Shown in pieces: positions 7,456 to 17,338 of a DNA stretch of 64,000 bases (position 1 is its first letter; every line of letters starts with the position of its first letter). Origin of the DNA: a virus. Location: positions 1 through 64,000 of IMG/VR virus record IMGVR_UViG_3300028384_001275; one strand, written 5' to 3'. Made by a program: the position numbers and the translations under genes. Below the pieces are notes generated by a model, which saw nothing but the letters and a program-made list of their open reading frames with translations, made no database searches and had not been told where the DNA came from.

Positions 7456-7888
7456 GAGTTATTCTGGAAAATATCGCCCGTCAAATAGACATAAGTATAA
7501 GGGTGATCCTACAAATATTATTTATAGGTCTTTGTGGGAAAAGAAGTTTATGGTATGGTGTGATAAAAATGAGAATGTAGTGGAGTGGGGCAGTGAAGAG
7601 ATTGTCATCCCGTATATTAGTCCTGTCGATAATAGGATTCATCGCTATTTTCCAGACTTCTACGTCAGAGCACGGACCAGGAGTGGAAGGACTCAGAAGT
7701 TCATTATTGAGGTTAAACCGAAGTCGCAATGTGCTCCACCGAAGAAACAGAGAAAGCTTACCAAACGGTATTTGAGTGAAGTCAAGACCTATGCCGTCAA
7801 TGATGCGAAGTGGAAGGCAGCAAGGGAGTATTGTAAAGACCGCAAGATGGAATTCATGATACTTACTGAAAAAGAATTGAAGGTATGA
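7454..7888 (+). CDS. gp4: Head completion protein gp4 (PD-(D/E)XK fold)
   Basis: This 144-residue protein resembles T4 gp4, which completes the head before tail joining. The nuclease-like signature is intact: YRSLWEKKF with Glu29, FPDFYV with Asp68, and IIEVKPK with Glu86 and Lys88. The fold is that of TnsA-type endonucleases; activity in the head protein is uncertain. The start codon is shared back to back with gp48 through a CATG palindrome. Confidence 0.9.
   Translation: MSYSGKYRPSNRHKYKGDPTNIIYRSLWEKKFMVWCDKNENVVEWGSEEIVIPYISPVDNRIHRYFPDFYVRARTRSGRTQKFIIEVKPKSQCAPPKKQRKLTKRYLSEVKTYAVNDAKWKAAREYCKDRKMEFMILTEKELKV
7519..7526 (-). promoter_or_regulatory. Late promoter TATAAATA for gp48-gp53
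   Basis: The + strand reads TATTTATA, giving the perfect T4 late consensus TATAAATA on the - strand, 64-71 bases upstream of the gp48 start codon and inside gp4. Confidence 0.7.
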
Positions 7889-8355
7889 GCATCTTTACTG
7901 ACGTTAAAGATCTGGCAGAGGGTCAGAAAAAGTCAAAGGACTGGTATCGCGATCAGTTATTTTATGGTCTTGAATCTTATACGGGATCATTTGAGCCTGG
8001 TGATATTATTATTTTCAGATATGCAGCTGCCACTGAAAAACTCCAGTTTTGGGATACTTGCCCAATGGTGTTAATCACAGATTTAGATGTTAAGAATCAG
8101 CAATTTTCAGGACACAATGCACATTATCTGAGACCCAGCACTAGAAGAGGTATATGTAATACCTGGGCAGCAGGTAGTAAGGCAGCACCTGGGCGTTGTT
8201 ATCATAAATACTTCATGTCTAATGCTAGTAGCATCTATAAGGTGCCGAATGCAGAACTTAAAAATATGACACCTCTCCCTGTTGAGCAATTTGTATTGAG
8301 GACTATAGGGAGGACTATGGAAGTGCCAAGCAGCTTTATCTGGGGTAGACTTTAA
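7885..8355 (+). CDS. Conserved virion-region protein, unknown function
   Basis: A 156-residue protein begins MSIFTDVKDLAEGQKKSKDW and has a compact, mixed alpha/beta composition (FEPGDIIIFRYAAATEKLQFW). It overlaps gp4 by ATGA and the next tail gene by ATG/TAA. Its place between gp4 and the tube-like protein suggests a structural or assembly role, but no family is recognised. Confidence 0.75.
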   Translation: MSIFTDVKDLAEGQKKSKDWYRDQLFYGLESYTGSFEPGDIIIFRYAAATEKLQFWDTCPMVLITDLDVKNQQFSGHNAHYLRPSTRRGICNTWAAGSKAAPGRCYHKYFMSNASSIYKVPNAELKNMTPLPVEQFVLRTIGRTMEVPSSFIWGRL

Positions 8356-9089
8356 TGTCAGCTAATTCATTTTCAGTATTCAGAGATTTGGCAACATCTG
8401 GCAGGATGGAGCCATCAAGATCCAATCTCTATTCAGTAGAGATTCAAGTTCCTGCTGTCTTGGCATTGGACAGTAGTCTTAGTAATACTTCTGGTAGAGC
8501 AGATTACTATCAGGCTATAAACTATTTTGCTGATAATGTGACTGCTCCTGGAAGAAGGATCACCACAGGGCAGGTGAGAGATGTTGGTGCAATGCGTCGT
8601 TTTGCTACAGATACTACATTTTCTGAGATAACGTGCTCATTCATTGTTACCAAGAATATGTTTCATAGACATTGGTTTGAAAAATGGATGAATTATACAG
8701 CATCTGACTCTGAGAATCGAGCATCCTTCTATGATGAATATACTGCCGACATTTATATCAATAAATGGGAAGTGGGGTCTAATGTAGTTTTTGAAGGTAG
8801 GACTGATGATGGGGAGAGATATACGCAGAGGATGAATAGATCCACAGCAACATGGGTGATGTATAATGCATTCCCATATGATATGTCAGAATTGACCTTC
8901 AATAATGGTGCTGCTGATCTTTTGAAATTAGATATTTCATTTTACTATGAAAGGTATCGTTTTGATACTATTGCCATGGATAAACTTAAGTTTGGTGGCA
9001 AAGACAAGTACATCAATAGTTTCCAAGATATTGCTGCAAAACTAGGTTATAGTCAACAGCAAGCAGATGTTACCCGATTTGGTGTCTAA
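8355..9089 (+). CDS. Tail tube/baseplate initiator-like protein (gp19/gp54 type)
   Basis: The 244-residue sequence starts with an N-terminal helix and then SRSNLYSVEIQVPAVL and YFADNVTAPGRRITTGQ. That pattern resembles the gp19-like fold shared by T4 tube protein gp19 and tube initiator gp54. The C-terminus contains LLKLDISFYYERYRF, another trait of this fold. The position between gp48/gp4 and gp26 supports a baseplate-tube junction role. Distinguishing gp54 from another gp19-fold protein is not possible by eye. Confidence 0.65.
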   Translation: MSANSFSVFRDLATSGRMEPSRSNLYSVEIQVPAVLALDSSLSNTSGRADYYQAINYFADNVTAPGRRITTGQVRDVGAMRRFATDTTFSEITCSFIVTKNMFHRHWFEKWMNYTASDSENRASFYDEYTADIYINKWEVGSNVVFEGRTDDGERYTQRMNRSTATWVMYNAFPYDMSELTFNNGAADLLKLDISFYYERYRFDTIAMDKLKFGGKDKYINSFQDIAAKLGYSQQQADVTRFGV

Positions 9090-9092
9090 ATA
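9086..9092 (+). promoter_or_regulatory. Late promoter candidate CTAAATA (gp26)
   Basis: CTAAATA overlaps the preceding stop codon and lies 23 bases upstream of the gp26 start. Confidence 0.5.
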
Positions 9093-9114
9093 ATTTCAAT
9101 AATAATGGAGCATT

Positions 9115-9819
9115 ATGCCTTTACCACAACTCGCCATTCCCGAGTATGAGCTGACCCTGCCTCTTTCTGGCACTAAAGTTTCATATCGTCCTTTCCTCGT
9201 GAAAGAAGAGAAACTTTTGTATCTGGCAATGGAATCTCAAGACCAGAAAGAGATGATCAAGGCGGTGAAAACTATCATTAAAAACTGCACCAACCTGAAG
9301 GCTAAGGTTGAAGATCTCGCTACCTTTGAGATTGAATACATCTTCCTTCGTATCAGATCTAAGGCAGTTGGTGAAGTTAGTGAGTTTAAGATCGCTGCAC
9401 CAGACGATGAGGAAGTTAAAATTCCAGTCACCGTCCCCCTGGAGCAGGTGGGTGTAGTCATCCCTGACGGACACGACAAGAAAATCCAGCTTGACGATGA
9501 AGTTGGCATTGTAATGAAATATCCTTCATTGAATGTCTTTGTTAATCAAAATATGTCTGATGGACCAGATCTGGATGATATTTTTGAATTGGCAGCATCT
9601 TGCATTGAGCAAGTTTATACAAAAGATGAAGTATATGATACTTTCTCTCATGCAGAAGCAATGGAATTCCTTGAGAATTTGAATTCTGATCAATTCCAAC
9701 AGGTGCAGAAATTCTTCGAGACTATGCCTAAACTCTCTTACACTCTTGAGGTGTTTAATCCAAAGTCGAAGAAGAAGAGTGAAGTTGTCCTTGAGGGTCT
9801 TGCATCTTTTTTCGAGTAG
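9115..9819 (+). CDS. gp26: Baseplate hub assembly protein gp26
   Basis: This 234-residue protein resembles T4 gp26, required for hub assembly. It begins MPLPQLAIPEYELTLPLSG and continues with SYRPFLVKEEKLLYLAMES, the characteristic N-terminal region of the T4 baseplate protein family. The C-terminal part includes FFETMPKLSYTLEVFNPKSK. The gp51-like gene follows immediately, as in other T4-like cyanophages. Confidence 0.88.
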   Translation: MPLPQLAIPEYELTLPLSGTKVSYRPFLVKEEKLLYLAMESQDQKEMIKAVKTIIKNCTNLKAKVEDLATFEIEYIFLRIRSKAVGEVSEFKIAAPDDEEVKIPVTVPLEQVGVVIPDGHDKKIQLDDEVGIVMKYPSLNVFVNQNMSDGPDLDDIFELAASCIEQVYTKDEVYDTFSHAEAMEFLENLNSDQFQQVQKFFETMPKLSYTLEVFNPKSKKKSEVVLEGLASFFE

Positions 9820-9824
9820 CCCTA

Positions 9825-10010
9825 ATGCATAACACCTTGGAAAATTACTACAAGGTGAATTTCGCGTTAGTGCAGCATCACAAGTATTCTCTTACTGAGT
9901 TAGAAAATATGATGCCGTGGGAGAGGGATGTATATGTGAATCTCCTTTTAGCACACATTGCTGAAGAGGAAAGACGGCAAAACCAAGAACAAAACCGCAT
10001 GTCTCTCTAA
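9825..10010 (+). CDS. gp51: Baseplate hub assembly catalyst gp51-like
   Basis: This 61-residue protein contains SLTELENMMPWERDVYVNLL followed by a charged helix. The W-E-R-D-V/I-Y pattern is also typical of small tail assembly chaperones. Position directly after gp26 supports gp51, which acts catalytically in hub assembly in T4. Its stop overlaps the ATG of the giant tape-measure-like gene. Confidence 0.75.
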   Translation: MHNTLENYYKVNFALVQHHKYSLTELENMMPWERDVYVNLLLAHIAEEERRQNQEQNRMSL

Positions 10011-13000
10011 TGGCAGTTATTAGAAGTTTTATAAAAATTGCCCCAACATCTACCAAGTCGGAGATCGGACTTAACTTTAACCAGTTAAGGAAAGCGATCA
10101 ACCGACAGGGGATGGTGGTCAATGACATCGGCAAAAATCTTGTAGAATCTTCCACATTACTTGAGTTTCAGCAAGATTATCTCAAGAATCAATCTGTAGT
10201 TATTATTAGAGAAGAGGAAGAGAAGGTCGTAAAAGAAAAGACTTTCATGCAGAAGATGCGTGATAAGTTTCGTCGTAAAACAAAGAAAAAACAGCGAGAT
10301 GCTGCAGAAGATGCTGCTGAAGAAGGGCTGAAAGAGGCAGAGAAGAAAGATAATAATAAATTAGTAGAGGGAATTAAGAAACCAATCAAAGGTTTCTTGG
10401 CTACAGTTTTAAGCACGCTTGGCACAATAATTGAATACTTTGTCGTATTTGGTGCCTTAGATTGGATAAGTAAGAATCCCGAAAAGGTAGAAAAACTTAT
10501 TAGACTTGTATTTGCTATTGGTAAGTTTGCAGCCACAATAGTTGGATTTGGTGTCAACCTTATCCTAGATGGACTTACTAATACCTTTGGTAATTATGAG
10601 GAAGAAGGACCCCTTAGAAGAGGTCTTCGCGGTGTTTTAGGTGTAATTCAACTATTCAGTGGATTAGCAGCGTTACGAGGTGCTCAGTATCTCCTCATGC
10701 CTTGGAAAATCCTGCAGGATGGTAATCGTATTAAAGATGCTTTGCAGCAGCAAAATCTAACCAAGCAGGAGATGGAGAAGGCGAATCAAGCTCGCATTAA
10801 AGGATATAAGGATAAAAAGACTGGTGCTGTCTACTCAAAGGAAGAGTATGACAGGATGAGGAAAGCTGCCCAACGTAAAGATAAAAAGGGTGGTAAGGGA
10901 TCTAATGTAAAAGCATTTGAAGAGCGTTTCGGCAGGCAATATAAAACCAGACAAAAGGGTCCTGTTTCTAAGATGAAACAGCGGGGACGCATTGGTCTCA
11001 AAAAATTAGGAAAAGGATTCAAGAAGGTTGCCACACCTGGAAGAGTTGCTGGTGGTTTATCTGTCCTTGGTGGTGGACTTCGTATCGCTTCTGGAATTGC
11101 TGCTGGTGAAAGTGCAGGCACTGCGGTTGGTGCTGGTGTCGGTCAGGCAGTTGGTGGTATCGCTGGCGCTGCTGCTCTGACGGCAGTTGCACCATTCCTC
11201 GGACCCTTTGCACCTATGATCGGTAGTGCAATCGGTGGATTCTTAGGTGAGTTTATTGGTAAGCAGATTGGACCGATTATTGAGCCTATCTTTGGACCTA
11301 TTGGAAGATTCTTCCAAATGTCGTTTGATGTATTTAAGGATGTTTTCGCAGAGATTGCTGGTCCCTTCCAAGAATTATTTGAAGCAGCTTTCTCGTTAGC
11401 ATCAAAAGTTGGTAGTTTCTTCATGGACAGTGCTAAGGTCCTCTTGGACTTTGGTAAATTTGTCTTTGGTCCAATCTTCAATAAAATCGGTGCTGTCATT
11501 GGATTTATCATTGACAAGGCAAAAGTTTTGATGGATCCTCTAGGTGCTGCTGCTAAAGCAACTGGTGACTTATTTGGCGGTGCGGCAAAGGCAACTGGTA
11601 ATGCTTTAGCAGGCACTGTAGATTTTCTAACTTTTGGTATAACAGACTTAGATGGTAAGAGTCGCCCTGCTGGTGGTGGTAATGGAGCGTCTGGTGGATC
11701 ACCCACCATGAGTGGTAACTTTGATGAGAAGTTTGCAGCAGTCCTGGGTGACTATGAAGGTCTGAGACTAAAAGCATATCCTGATGCCAACTATGGGTGG
11801 GAGATTCCCACTATTGGTATTGGTGCAACATACTATCCTGCTGGTTTCCGTCTCTCGGGCAAGGTAAAGAAAGGTGACACGATCACCAAGGAAGAAGCAT
11901 ATTGGATCAAGTCAAAACATATTGAAGAGCACCGTAAGCGCCTTGTTAATGAGATAGGTGCTGAGCTTTATGGCAAGACAACTGAAAGGCAAAAGGTAGG
12001 ACTTGAGTCCGTAGTTTTCAACTATGGATCTCTGTCTGGTGCTGGCATTAAGGAAACAGTTAAGAATGCAATTCAGTCGGGTAACTTTGCTCCTGTAATC
12101 TCAGCGTATAGAAACAAACTTGCAAAGCACAATGGTGGTGTCAATAGCTGGCGTCGTAATGACGAAGCAGATATTATGGAGAAGGGGAGTGGCACAAGGG
12201 TCCCTGGTATTCAGTTTGCTTCTGCTGGTGGCAAGATCATCCAAGATGTGCCCTATATCAACCAGAGAGCAAACAAGGCAGACAAGTATGGTCGCCCTGG
12301 TGATACTCAGTGCTACTCAACTACGATGGCAATGTGGGCGTCCCAACTTACTGGCAAACCCATGACTGCTGAGGATTATAATCAGGTCCGTAGTAAGTAT
12401 GGCATCTCTACACAAGCATATCCTCAGAAGAAAGCACTTGCTGACTTTGGTATTAACTCATCCCTGCAGACTGGAATGGGTTGGAATGCACTCCGTGATG
12501 AGATTAAAGCAGGATATCCTGTGCCCGTTGGATTCAAATATAAGGGATCGGGTCACTGGGGTATGGTTGTTGGTATGAAGGATGATGGATTCGTAGTCCA
12601 TGATCCATTCGGACAACTTGGCATGGGTGGCACCTGGAAGAAGACTAACAGTGCTGGTAATAAGACAGATGGTCCTGGTAAGTATTACTTCATGGACAAG
12701 AATCTCTTCCAGAATCAGTTGCCTGACGGTGATGTCTACATGTGGAAAGCACCTAGATCTATCAAACCATCTAAGAAACTTGGTGATGTAACGACACAAG
12801 GTGAGGGATCATCCCCACAGCCTGGATCAACTGCTGGTCCTGGAAGCGAAGCTGGACTGAGAGATTCTGCTACTGGTGAATTATTCAAAACTGATACTAT
12901 TGAGGGCGCATTGGCAGCAATGACGCAACTTCTTACTACGGGTATCGGTAAATTATCTGAAGGTATGGCAAATGAAATACCTTCAGAATCACCACAACCA

Positions 13001-13228
13001 GCAACGACTCCTAAAGTTTCAGAAATGTCAGTGGTTGATACTAAACTGAAGCAAATGGAAAATATCCAGAAAACAGTGCAGAAGAAAGCAGAAAAAGATG
13101 CTGATCAAGAGATGCAGGCTGCTCCTCCCGTTATTATTAACAATAATGTTACTAAACAGGTCATAAATAAGAGTGGTGGGAAAGCAGTGCCCATCTACAG
13201 CACTCCATCACCAATGCTGACTAACTAA
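10010..13228 (+). CDS. Tape-measure-like protein with GH24 lysozyme and C39-like peptidase domains
   Basis: This 1072-residue protein starts with a charged coiled-coil region (1-120), followed by hydrophobic and Gly/Ala-rich segments (about 125-230 and 345-450) typical of tape-measure proteins. Next comes a T4-type lysozyme domain with catalytic Glu583, Asp592 and Thr601 in EGLRLKAYPD...IPTIGIG, matching T4 lysozyme E11/D20/T26. A papain-like C39-type peptidase domain follows, with Cys768 (DTQCYSTT), His849 (SGHWGMV) and Asp865 (HDPFG). The neighbouring gp5 lacks a lysozyme domain, so peptidoglycan cleavage seems to have moved to this protein. It shares architecture with the next gene. Confidence 0.8.
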   Translation: MAVIRSFIKIAPTSTKSEIGLNFNQLRKAINRQGMVVNDIGKNLVESSTLLEFQQDYLKNQSVVIIREEEEKVVKEKTFMQKMRDKFRRKTKKKQRDAAEDAAEEGLKEAEKKDNNKLVEGIKKPIKGFLATVLSTLGTIIEYFVVFGALDWISKNPEKVEKLIRLVFAIGKFAATIVGFGVNLILDGLTNTFGNYEEEGPLRRGLRGVLGVIQLFSGLAALRGAQYLLMPWKILQDGNRIKDALQQQNLTKQEMEKANQARIKGYKDKKTGAVYSKEEYDRMRKAAQRKDKKGGKGSNVKAFEERFGRQYKTRQKGPVSKMKQRGRIGLKKLGKGFKKVATPGRVAGGLSVLGGGLRIASGIAAGESAGTAVGAGVGQAVGGIAGAAALTAVAPFLGPFAPMIGSAIGGFLGEFIGKQIGPIIEPIFGPIGRFFQMSFDVFKDVFAEIAGPFQELFEAAFSLASKVGSFFMDSAKVLLDFGKFVFGPIFNKIGAVIGFIIDKAKVLMDPLGAAAKATGDLFGGAAKATGNALAGTVDFLTFGITDLDGKSRPAGGGNGASGGSPTMSGNFDEKFAAVLGDYEGLRLKAYPDANYGWEIPTIGIGATYYPAGFRLSGKVKKGDTITKEEAYWIKSKHIEEHRKRLVNEIGAELYGKTTERQKVGLESVVFNYGSLSGAGIKETVKNAIQSGNFAPVISAYRNKLAKHNGGVNSWRRNDEADIMEKGSGTRVPGIQFASAGGKIIQDVPYINQRANKADKYGRPGDTQCYSTTMAMWASQLTGKPMTAEDYNQVRSKYGISTQAYPQKKALADFGINSSLQTGMGWNALRDEIKAGYPVPVGFKYKGSGHWGMVVGMKDDGFVVHDPFGQLGMGGTWKKTNSAGNKTDGPGKYYFMDKNLFQNQLPDGDVYMWKAPRSIKPSKKLGDVTTQGEGSSPQPGSTAGPGSEAGLRDSATGELFKTDTIEGALAAMTQLLTTGIGKLSEGMANEIPSESPQPATTPKVSEMSVVDTKLKQMENIQKTVQKKAEKDADQEMQAAPPVIINNNVTKQVINKSGGKAVPIYSTPSPMLTN

Positions 13229-15957
13229 TGGCAGAGAAAAAACCACAAGTCAGAATTAGCAGGGCAAAACTTTATAAGATGGTTTCTTATAAAGGGAAAG
13301 ATGGTGGAGTTAAAAATTACACCCCGTTAACTGCTGCAAGTCAATTACCAAAAATTGAAAATGATATTGGTGGTGGATTTAAGTCCCTTATATCAGGTGT
13401 CAACTCTTTAGGCGCAACACTGAATAGTATCAGTCTTGCCATGGAGAATATGACAAATATTCTCAAAACCAATGTCATGAATGACATTGAGCAGCAAGCA
13501 AAGATTGAAGCTGCAAAGAAGAAGACGGAGAGAGATCTAGAAAAACTTAGAAAATCTGAAGAGAAGGAGAAGGCAAGGAAAGAAAAGAAAGCACAACGTG
13601 ATGAGTCTGAGGATGACTCTGAGAAAGAGCAAGGAGCACTTGCAAAGATTACTGGTAAGTTTGCCGAGGGTGCCAGAAAAGCAGTCGGTGGATTATTTGG
13701 GACATTAGCAAAATTAGCAAAAACATTCTTAGGATATGCAATCGGATTTGCTGTCCTTGATTGGTTATCAAAAAATCCAGATAAGATTAAAAGACTTGCC
13801 GAAACCTTATATGCTATTGGTAAGTTTGTTTTCAAGGTTAGTAGTTTCTTAGTTGGATCTGCATTTGATGGGTTAATCAAATTCTTAGAAAATCCTGTAA
13901 GTTTACAAGGTCTATTTGGCGTAGTCCAATTCTTATTGTCTGCTGCACCCATATTCTTGGGTATTGCAGCACTTAAGAATCCAATGCTGGTCATCAAAGG
14001 TGTTTCCTGGCTGGTAAAAACACTTGCTGGTGGACTCTTAAATATTGGAAAACTTGGTGGTGCAGCAAAAGGATTCCGCACCTTTACCAAAGGTGGATTG
14101 GGTCTCGCTACTGGTGCGCTTGGCGCTGCTGGTTTAGCAGCTTTTGGAGCATCGATGGATGAGGGTGCTGATGCATATAGTGTTGGTGGTGCTGCCGCTG
14201 GTGCTGCTGGTGGTCAACTGTTGGGAGCTACGTTAGGAGCAGCAACTGGCATCCCAGGGATGGGAATGATCGGTGGTCTTGCAGGTGGTGCCGCTGGTGC
14301 TGCGATTGGCAAGTCAATCGGTCCTATGCTCAAACCGATTGTTGAACCAATCAAGAGATTCTTTAATAAAATTGGTGAGGTTGCTGCAGCAATTTTAGCA
14401 CCTATTAAAGATACGTTTGAGGACTTCTTTGTTGCACTTGGTGCTTTTATGAATGGTATGCTCGATGCTATCGAGCCACATCTGCCAATGATCAAGAAAA
14501 TCTTGAGTTTTGGTGTGAATCTAGCATTTTTGCCTCTATTGACAGGGATAAAAGCATTGACTGCTGTGATGAAATTCTTTGCTGGTGATGCTGAGAAAGC
14601 AGCTTCCGATCTCGAAGGCAAAGCAAAGGGAGGTTTTGTCCAACCTCAAGGTGCTGCTGGTGGTGGGTGGATCAGTGGACCTATGTCTGGATATCCTGTG
14701 TCTTTAGATGGTGGTAAGAGTGCTGCATTTATCGGGCATGGCACCGAATGGGTAGGCACAAAGGGATTCGCAAAAGGTGGAGCATTTGTTGTCCCATTTA
14801 ATACACCTGCAACAAAGCAGAATCCAAGACTAACCTCCATGAGAATGAAAGAGGCATCTCGTGGTGGATATGCCATGCCTTCCATCAAATATAACTTTGG
14901 TGGGAATAATACTACATCTTCTATCAAATATAACTTTGGCGGTGCTGTGATGAATACTACTATTCCTAAATTCGCAGAGGGTGGTAAATTCGATCCAAAG
15001 GAATACGCAAAGAATGCAAAAACTACCACAGGTCTAACACTGAATAATAAAACATACTATGTTGTCTATGATCCAAAAGAAGACGGCACAGTTACTGTTA
15101 AACACATGACCAAGAGATTGAAGGCAGGTCTATTTGGTATGGGTGAAGAAACAATTCCAGTTGAGCCTGGTAGTGATGAATTTAAGGCAGTTATTGATTC
15201 CAAAGGTCTAAAAGATTATATTGGTAAAGCACACCAGACTAAACGTGGGACTGGTAGATCGGCAAAGATAGTGCCCTATAAAATTAAAGAAGTGAAACTA
15301 GATCCTATGATTAAGGAGAAGTTTTATCATCATAAATCTTATCAACAAAATCTAAAGGCATGGGAAGAGAAAGGTGTTACGGGAAAACAAGCAGAAGCAC
15401 TTGCTGCTAGAGCTGCTGCTGAATACTCCTTAGAAAGTGCTGATGGTAAAGCATCAGTAACCAAAGGTATGGCAGATCCCAATGCTGCACCTGCCGATCT
15501 TGCAGACATTGATGTGCCAGTGCCAGCGGAGACCCAAGCGGAGACCCAAAAGGAGGCAGAGAAAAAGACAGGGGGTGATAAAAGTAGCGACAAAAGCAAC
15601 GATAAAAGTGGAAGCGGACCTGACGCCAACACTATCGATGGTGCCCTGGAGTTACTCAAGAAGGGGCTCACAAAATTTACTAGCACAGTTGTGGAAGCAA
15701 ACAATCCTAATGCCAAAGCAGGATCAAAGTTAGAAGAGGGTAAACAATCACAAACTGAGCGTAGATCTCAACAGCAAACTGCAACTATAGTAAATAATAC
15801 ACAACAGGCTGCGCCCGAAGTAAATGGTGGTGGTGGAGAAGATCAACCATTCATTATCCCCAACACCAGCATTACTGGTTTGGATTCTGATGATTATATG
15901 AAACCTAGATTTGGGTTGGTCGCTGAGTTTAACAACGATGTAGTGGATTTCATGTAA
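13228..15957 (+). CDS. Second tape-measure-like virion protein
   Basis: This 909-residue protein is paralogous in its first half to the upstream giant. Both have a coiled-coil N-terminus, then GYAIGFAVLDWLSKNPDKIKR (compare FGALDWISKNPEKVEKL), then long Gly/Ala-rich hydrophobic stretches and IGPMLKPIVEPIKRFF (compare IGPIIEPIFGPIGRFF). It has no lysozyme or peptidase domain. Around residues 550-575 a duplicated SIKYNFGG occurs. It probably corresponds functionally to T4 gp29 (tape measure) or a hub component. Start ATG overlaps the previous TAA. Confidence 0.75.
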   Translation: MAEKKPQVRISRAKLYKMVSYKGKDGGVKNYTPLTAASQLPKIENDIGGGFKSLISGVNSLGATLNSISLAMENMTNILKTNVMNDIEQQAKIEAAKKKTERDLEKLRKSEEKEKARKEKKAQRDESEDDSEKEQGALAKITGKFAEGARKAVGGLFGTLAKLAKTFLGYAIGFAVLDWLSKNPDKIKRLAETLYAIGKFVFKVSSFLVGSAFDGLIKFLENPVSLQGLFGVVQFLLSAAPIFLGIAALKNPMLVIKGVSWLVKTLAGGLLNIGKLGGAAKGFRTFTKGGLGLATGALGAAGLAAFGASMDEGADAYSVGGAAAGAAGGQLLGATLGAATGIPGMGMIGGLAGGAAGAAIGKSIGPMLKPIVEPIKRFFNKIGEVAAAILAPIKDTFEDFFVALGAFMNGMLDAIEPHLPMIKKILSFGVNLAFLPLLTGIKALTAVMKFFAGDAEKAASDLEGKAKGGFVQPQGAAGGGWISGPMSGYPVSLDGGKSAAFIGHGTEWVGTKGFAKGGAFVVPFNTPATKQNPRLTSMRMKEASRGGYAMPSIKYNFGGNNTTSSIKYNFGGAVMNTTIPKFAEGGKFDPKEYAKNAKTTTGLTLNNKTYYVVYDPKEDGTVTVKHMTKRLKAGLFGMGEETIPVEPGSDEFKAVIDSKGLKDYIGKAHQTKRGTGRSAKIVPYKIKEVKLDPMIKEKFYHHKSYQQNLKAWEEKGVTGKQAEALAARAAAEYSLESADGKASVTKGMADPNAAPADLADIDVPVPAETQAETQKEAEKKTGGDKSSDKSNDKSGSGPDANTIDGALELLKKGLTKFTSTVVEANNPNAKAGSKLEEGKQSQTERRSQQQTATIVNNTQQAAPEVNGGGGEDQPFIIPNTSITGLDSDDYMKPRFGLVAEFNNDVVDFM

Positions 15958-15958
15958 G

Positions 15959-17338
15959 ATGGCAGAAAGAAAGTCTAGACTTTTTAAGATTAAAAAGTTT
16001 GAATTAACAACTATTACTGATGAAACCTTCGATATCCGTGATATTGTAGCAGATTTTGAGTATCATGAATCTATTGATGCAGCATTTATTCGTTGCGATT
16101 TCAATATTGTTGATGCTGTTGATTTTAATAAAACTCTTCAAGGTGGAGAGACAATCAATATCAATATTGAAACTGCAAGCTCTGATGAGAGACCATTGAA
16201 GGCTGAATTAAAAGTCTATAAGATTGGTAGTATTATCAAGTCTGAGAGGGGTCAATTATATCGCTTACATACAGTCTCGCCTGAGATGTATAATAACGAA
16301 ATTTATAAAGTATTCCAAGCGTTTGGTCCTGGAGAGGGTGCGAAAGATGAAGAAAATGTGCCAAAGTTTATCTGCAAAAAATATTTGAAGGCACCAAGAA
16401 AAAAACTTAAAGATGAAAACTTTGAGAATCATTCAAAGATCACATTCATATCACCAAGTTGGAGACCTGTGGAAGCAATCACTTACATGAGTGATAAAGT
16501 TACCAGGATAAACAAAAGTAAAGGTAGTGCAAAGCAATCTGGTTTTCTTTTTTATGAAAACCGTTATGGATTCCAATTCAAGTCTATTGATATGATGTGC
16601 GAGGGTGGTGGTGCGCCAGAGGCACCAATTTTTGAATATTCATATCAACAACAGGGATCTGATCCTGGAAATAATGGCATGTTTGTAATTGAAAGTGTGC
16701 AGTATCCAGATAAAGGTAATCATCTGCAGCACATGAGAATGGGCACTTATAAGAATATCTCCCAAGGTATTTCGTTACCATCACCCACAAATAATTTTGC
16801 AACTAACTCAGGAAAGTCTGGTAAGAATTCTCCTGCTGGTGTAATTCGTGGTCCAAGAGTTATAACGTATAAACAAATTTTTGAAAAGGCATCAACGATT
16901 CATAAGAAGCTTCCTTTTGAAGAACCTGTTGATATGCAAGGAGAAAATGTCCCACCCACCAGACAAAAGATTCGTGTATTGCCTGGTCTGAAGAATCAGA
17001 ATAATTCCCAAGAAGATGTCCCAGGGCAGGCAAATCAAGATGGCGGATCTACACCTGATATAGATACTATGGCAGCAGCAGAATACGCTGCTGGACGTTT
17101 CAGTCTTTTGAAAGCCATTCAATTAACTATTGTCGTGCCTGGTAATTCAGCACTTACAGCTGGACAACTTCTCGATGTAGTTATTCCCGCTTCCGAGCAA
17201 AAAGGAAAGAGGGTGATTGAAGATAAACGGTATAGCGGTAGATATCTAGTAGCAGGTGTAACTCATGTGTTTAAGCGTGAAGGATTAACATCCAAAGTAT
17301 ATCTTGTAAGGGATTCTCTCAAGCGATACAGTTATTAA
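15959..17338 (+). CDS. Baseplate hub protein, gp27-like
   Basis: This 459-residue protein begins MAERKSRLFKIKKFELTTI and shows the beta-rich pattern of gp27/gp44-type hub proteins: FDIRDIVADFEYHESIDAAF near the start and a C-terminal domain with LTAGQLLDVVIPAS and GRYLVAGVTHVF, resembling the last domain of contractile-tail hub proteins. In T4, gp27 forms the trimeric hub that carries gp5. The position, before gp5, agrees. Confidence 0.72.
   Translation: MAERKSRLFKIKKFELTTITDETFDIRDIVADFEYHESIDAAFIRCDFNIVDAVDFNKTLQGGETININIETASSDERPLKAELKVYKIGSIIKSERGQLYRLHTVSPEMYNNEIYKVFQAFGPGEGAKDEENVPKFICKKYLKAPRKKLKDENFENHSKITFISPSWRPVEAITYMSDKVTRINKSKGSAKQSGFLFYENRYGFQFKSIDMMCEGGGAPEAPIFEYSYQQQGSDPGNNGMFVIESVQYPDKGNHLQHMRMGTYKNISQGISLPSPTNNFATNSGKSGKNSPAGVIRGPRVITYKQIFEKASTIHKKLPFEEPVDMQGENVPPTRQKIRVLPGLKNQNNSQEDVPGQANQDGGSTPDIDTMAAAEYAAGRFSLLKAIQLTIVVPGNSALTAGQLLDVVIPASEQKGKRVIEDKRYSGRYLVAGVTHVFKREGLTSKVYLVRDSLKRYSY

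Noticed and set aside
13341-14090. Long open frame on the - strand (249 codons) opposite the second tape-measure gene
   Set aside because: It mirrors the Ala/Gly/Lys-rich codons of the + strand gene, has Pro/Ala/Asn-rich meaningless sequence, and no start signal. Similar shadows opposite 4107-4862, 18531-19133 and 11143-11709 were dismissed for the same reason.
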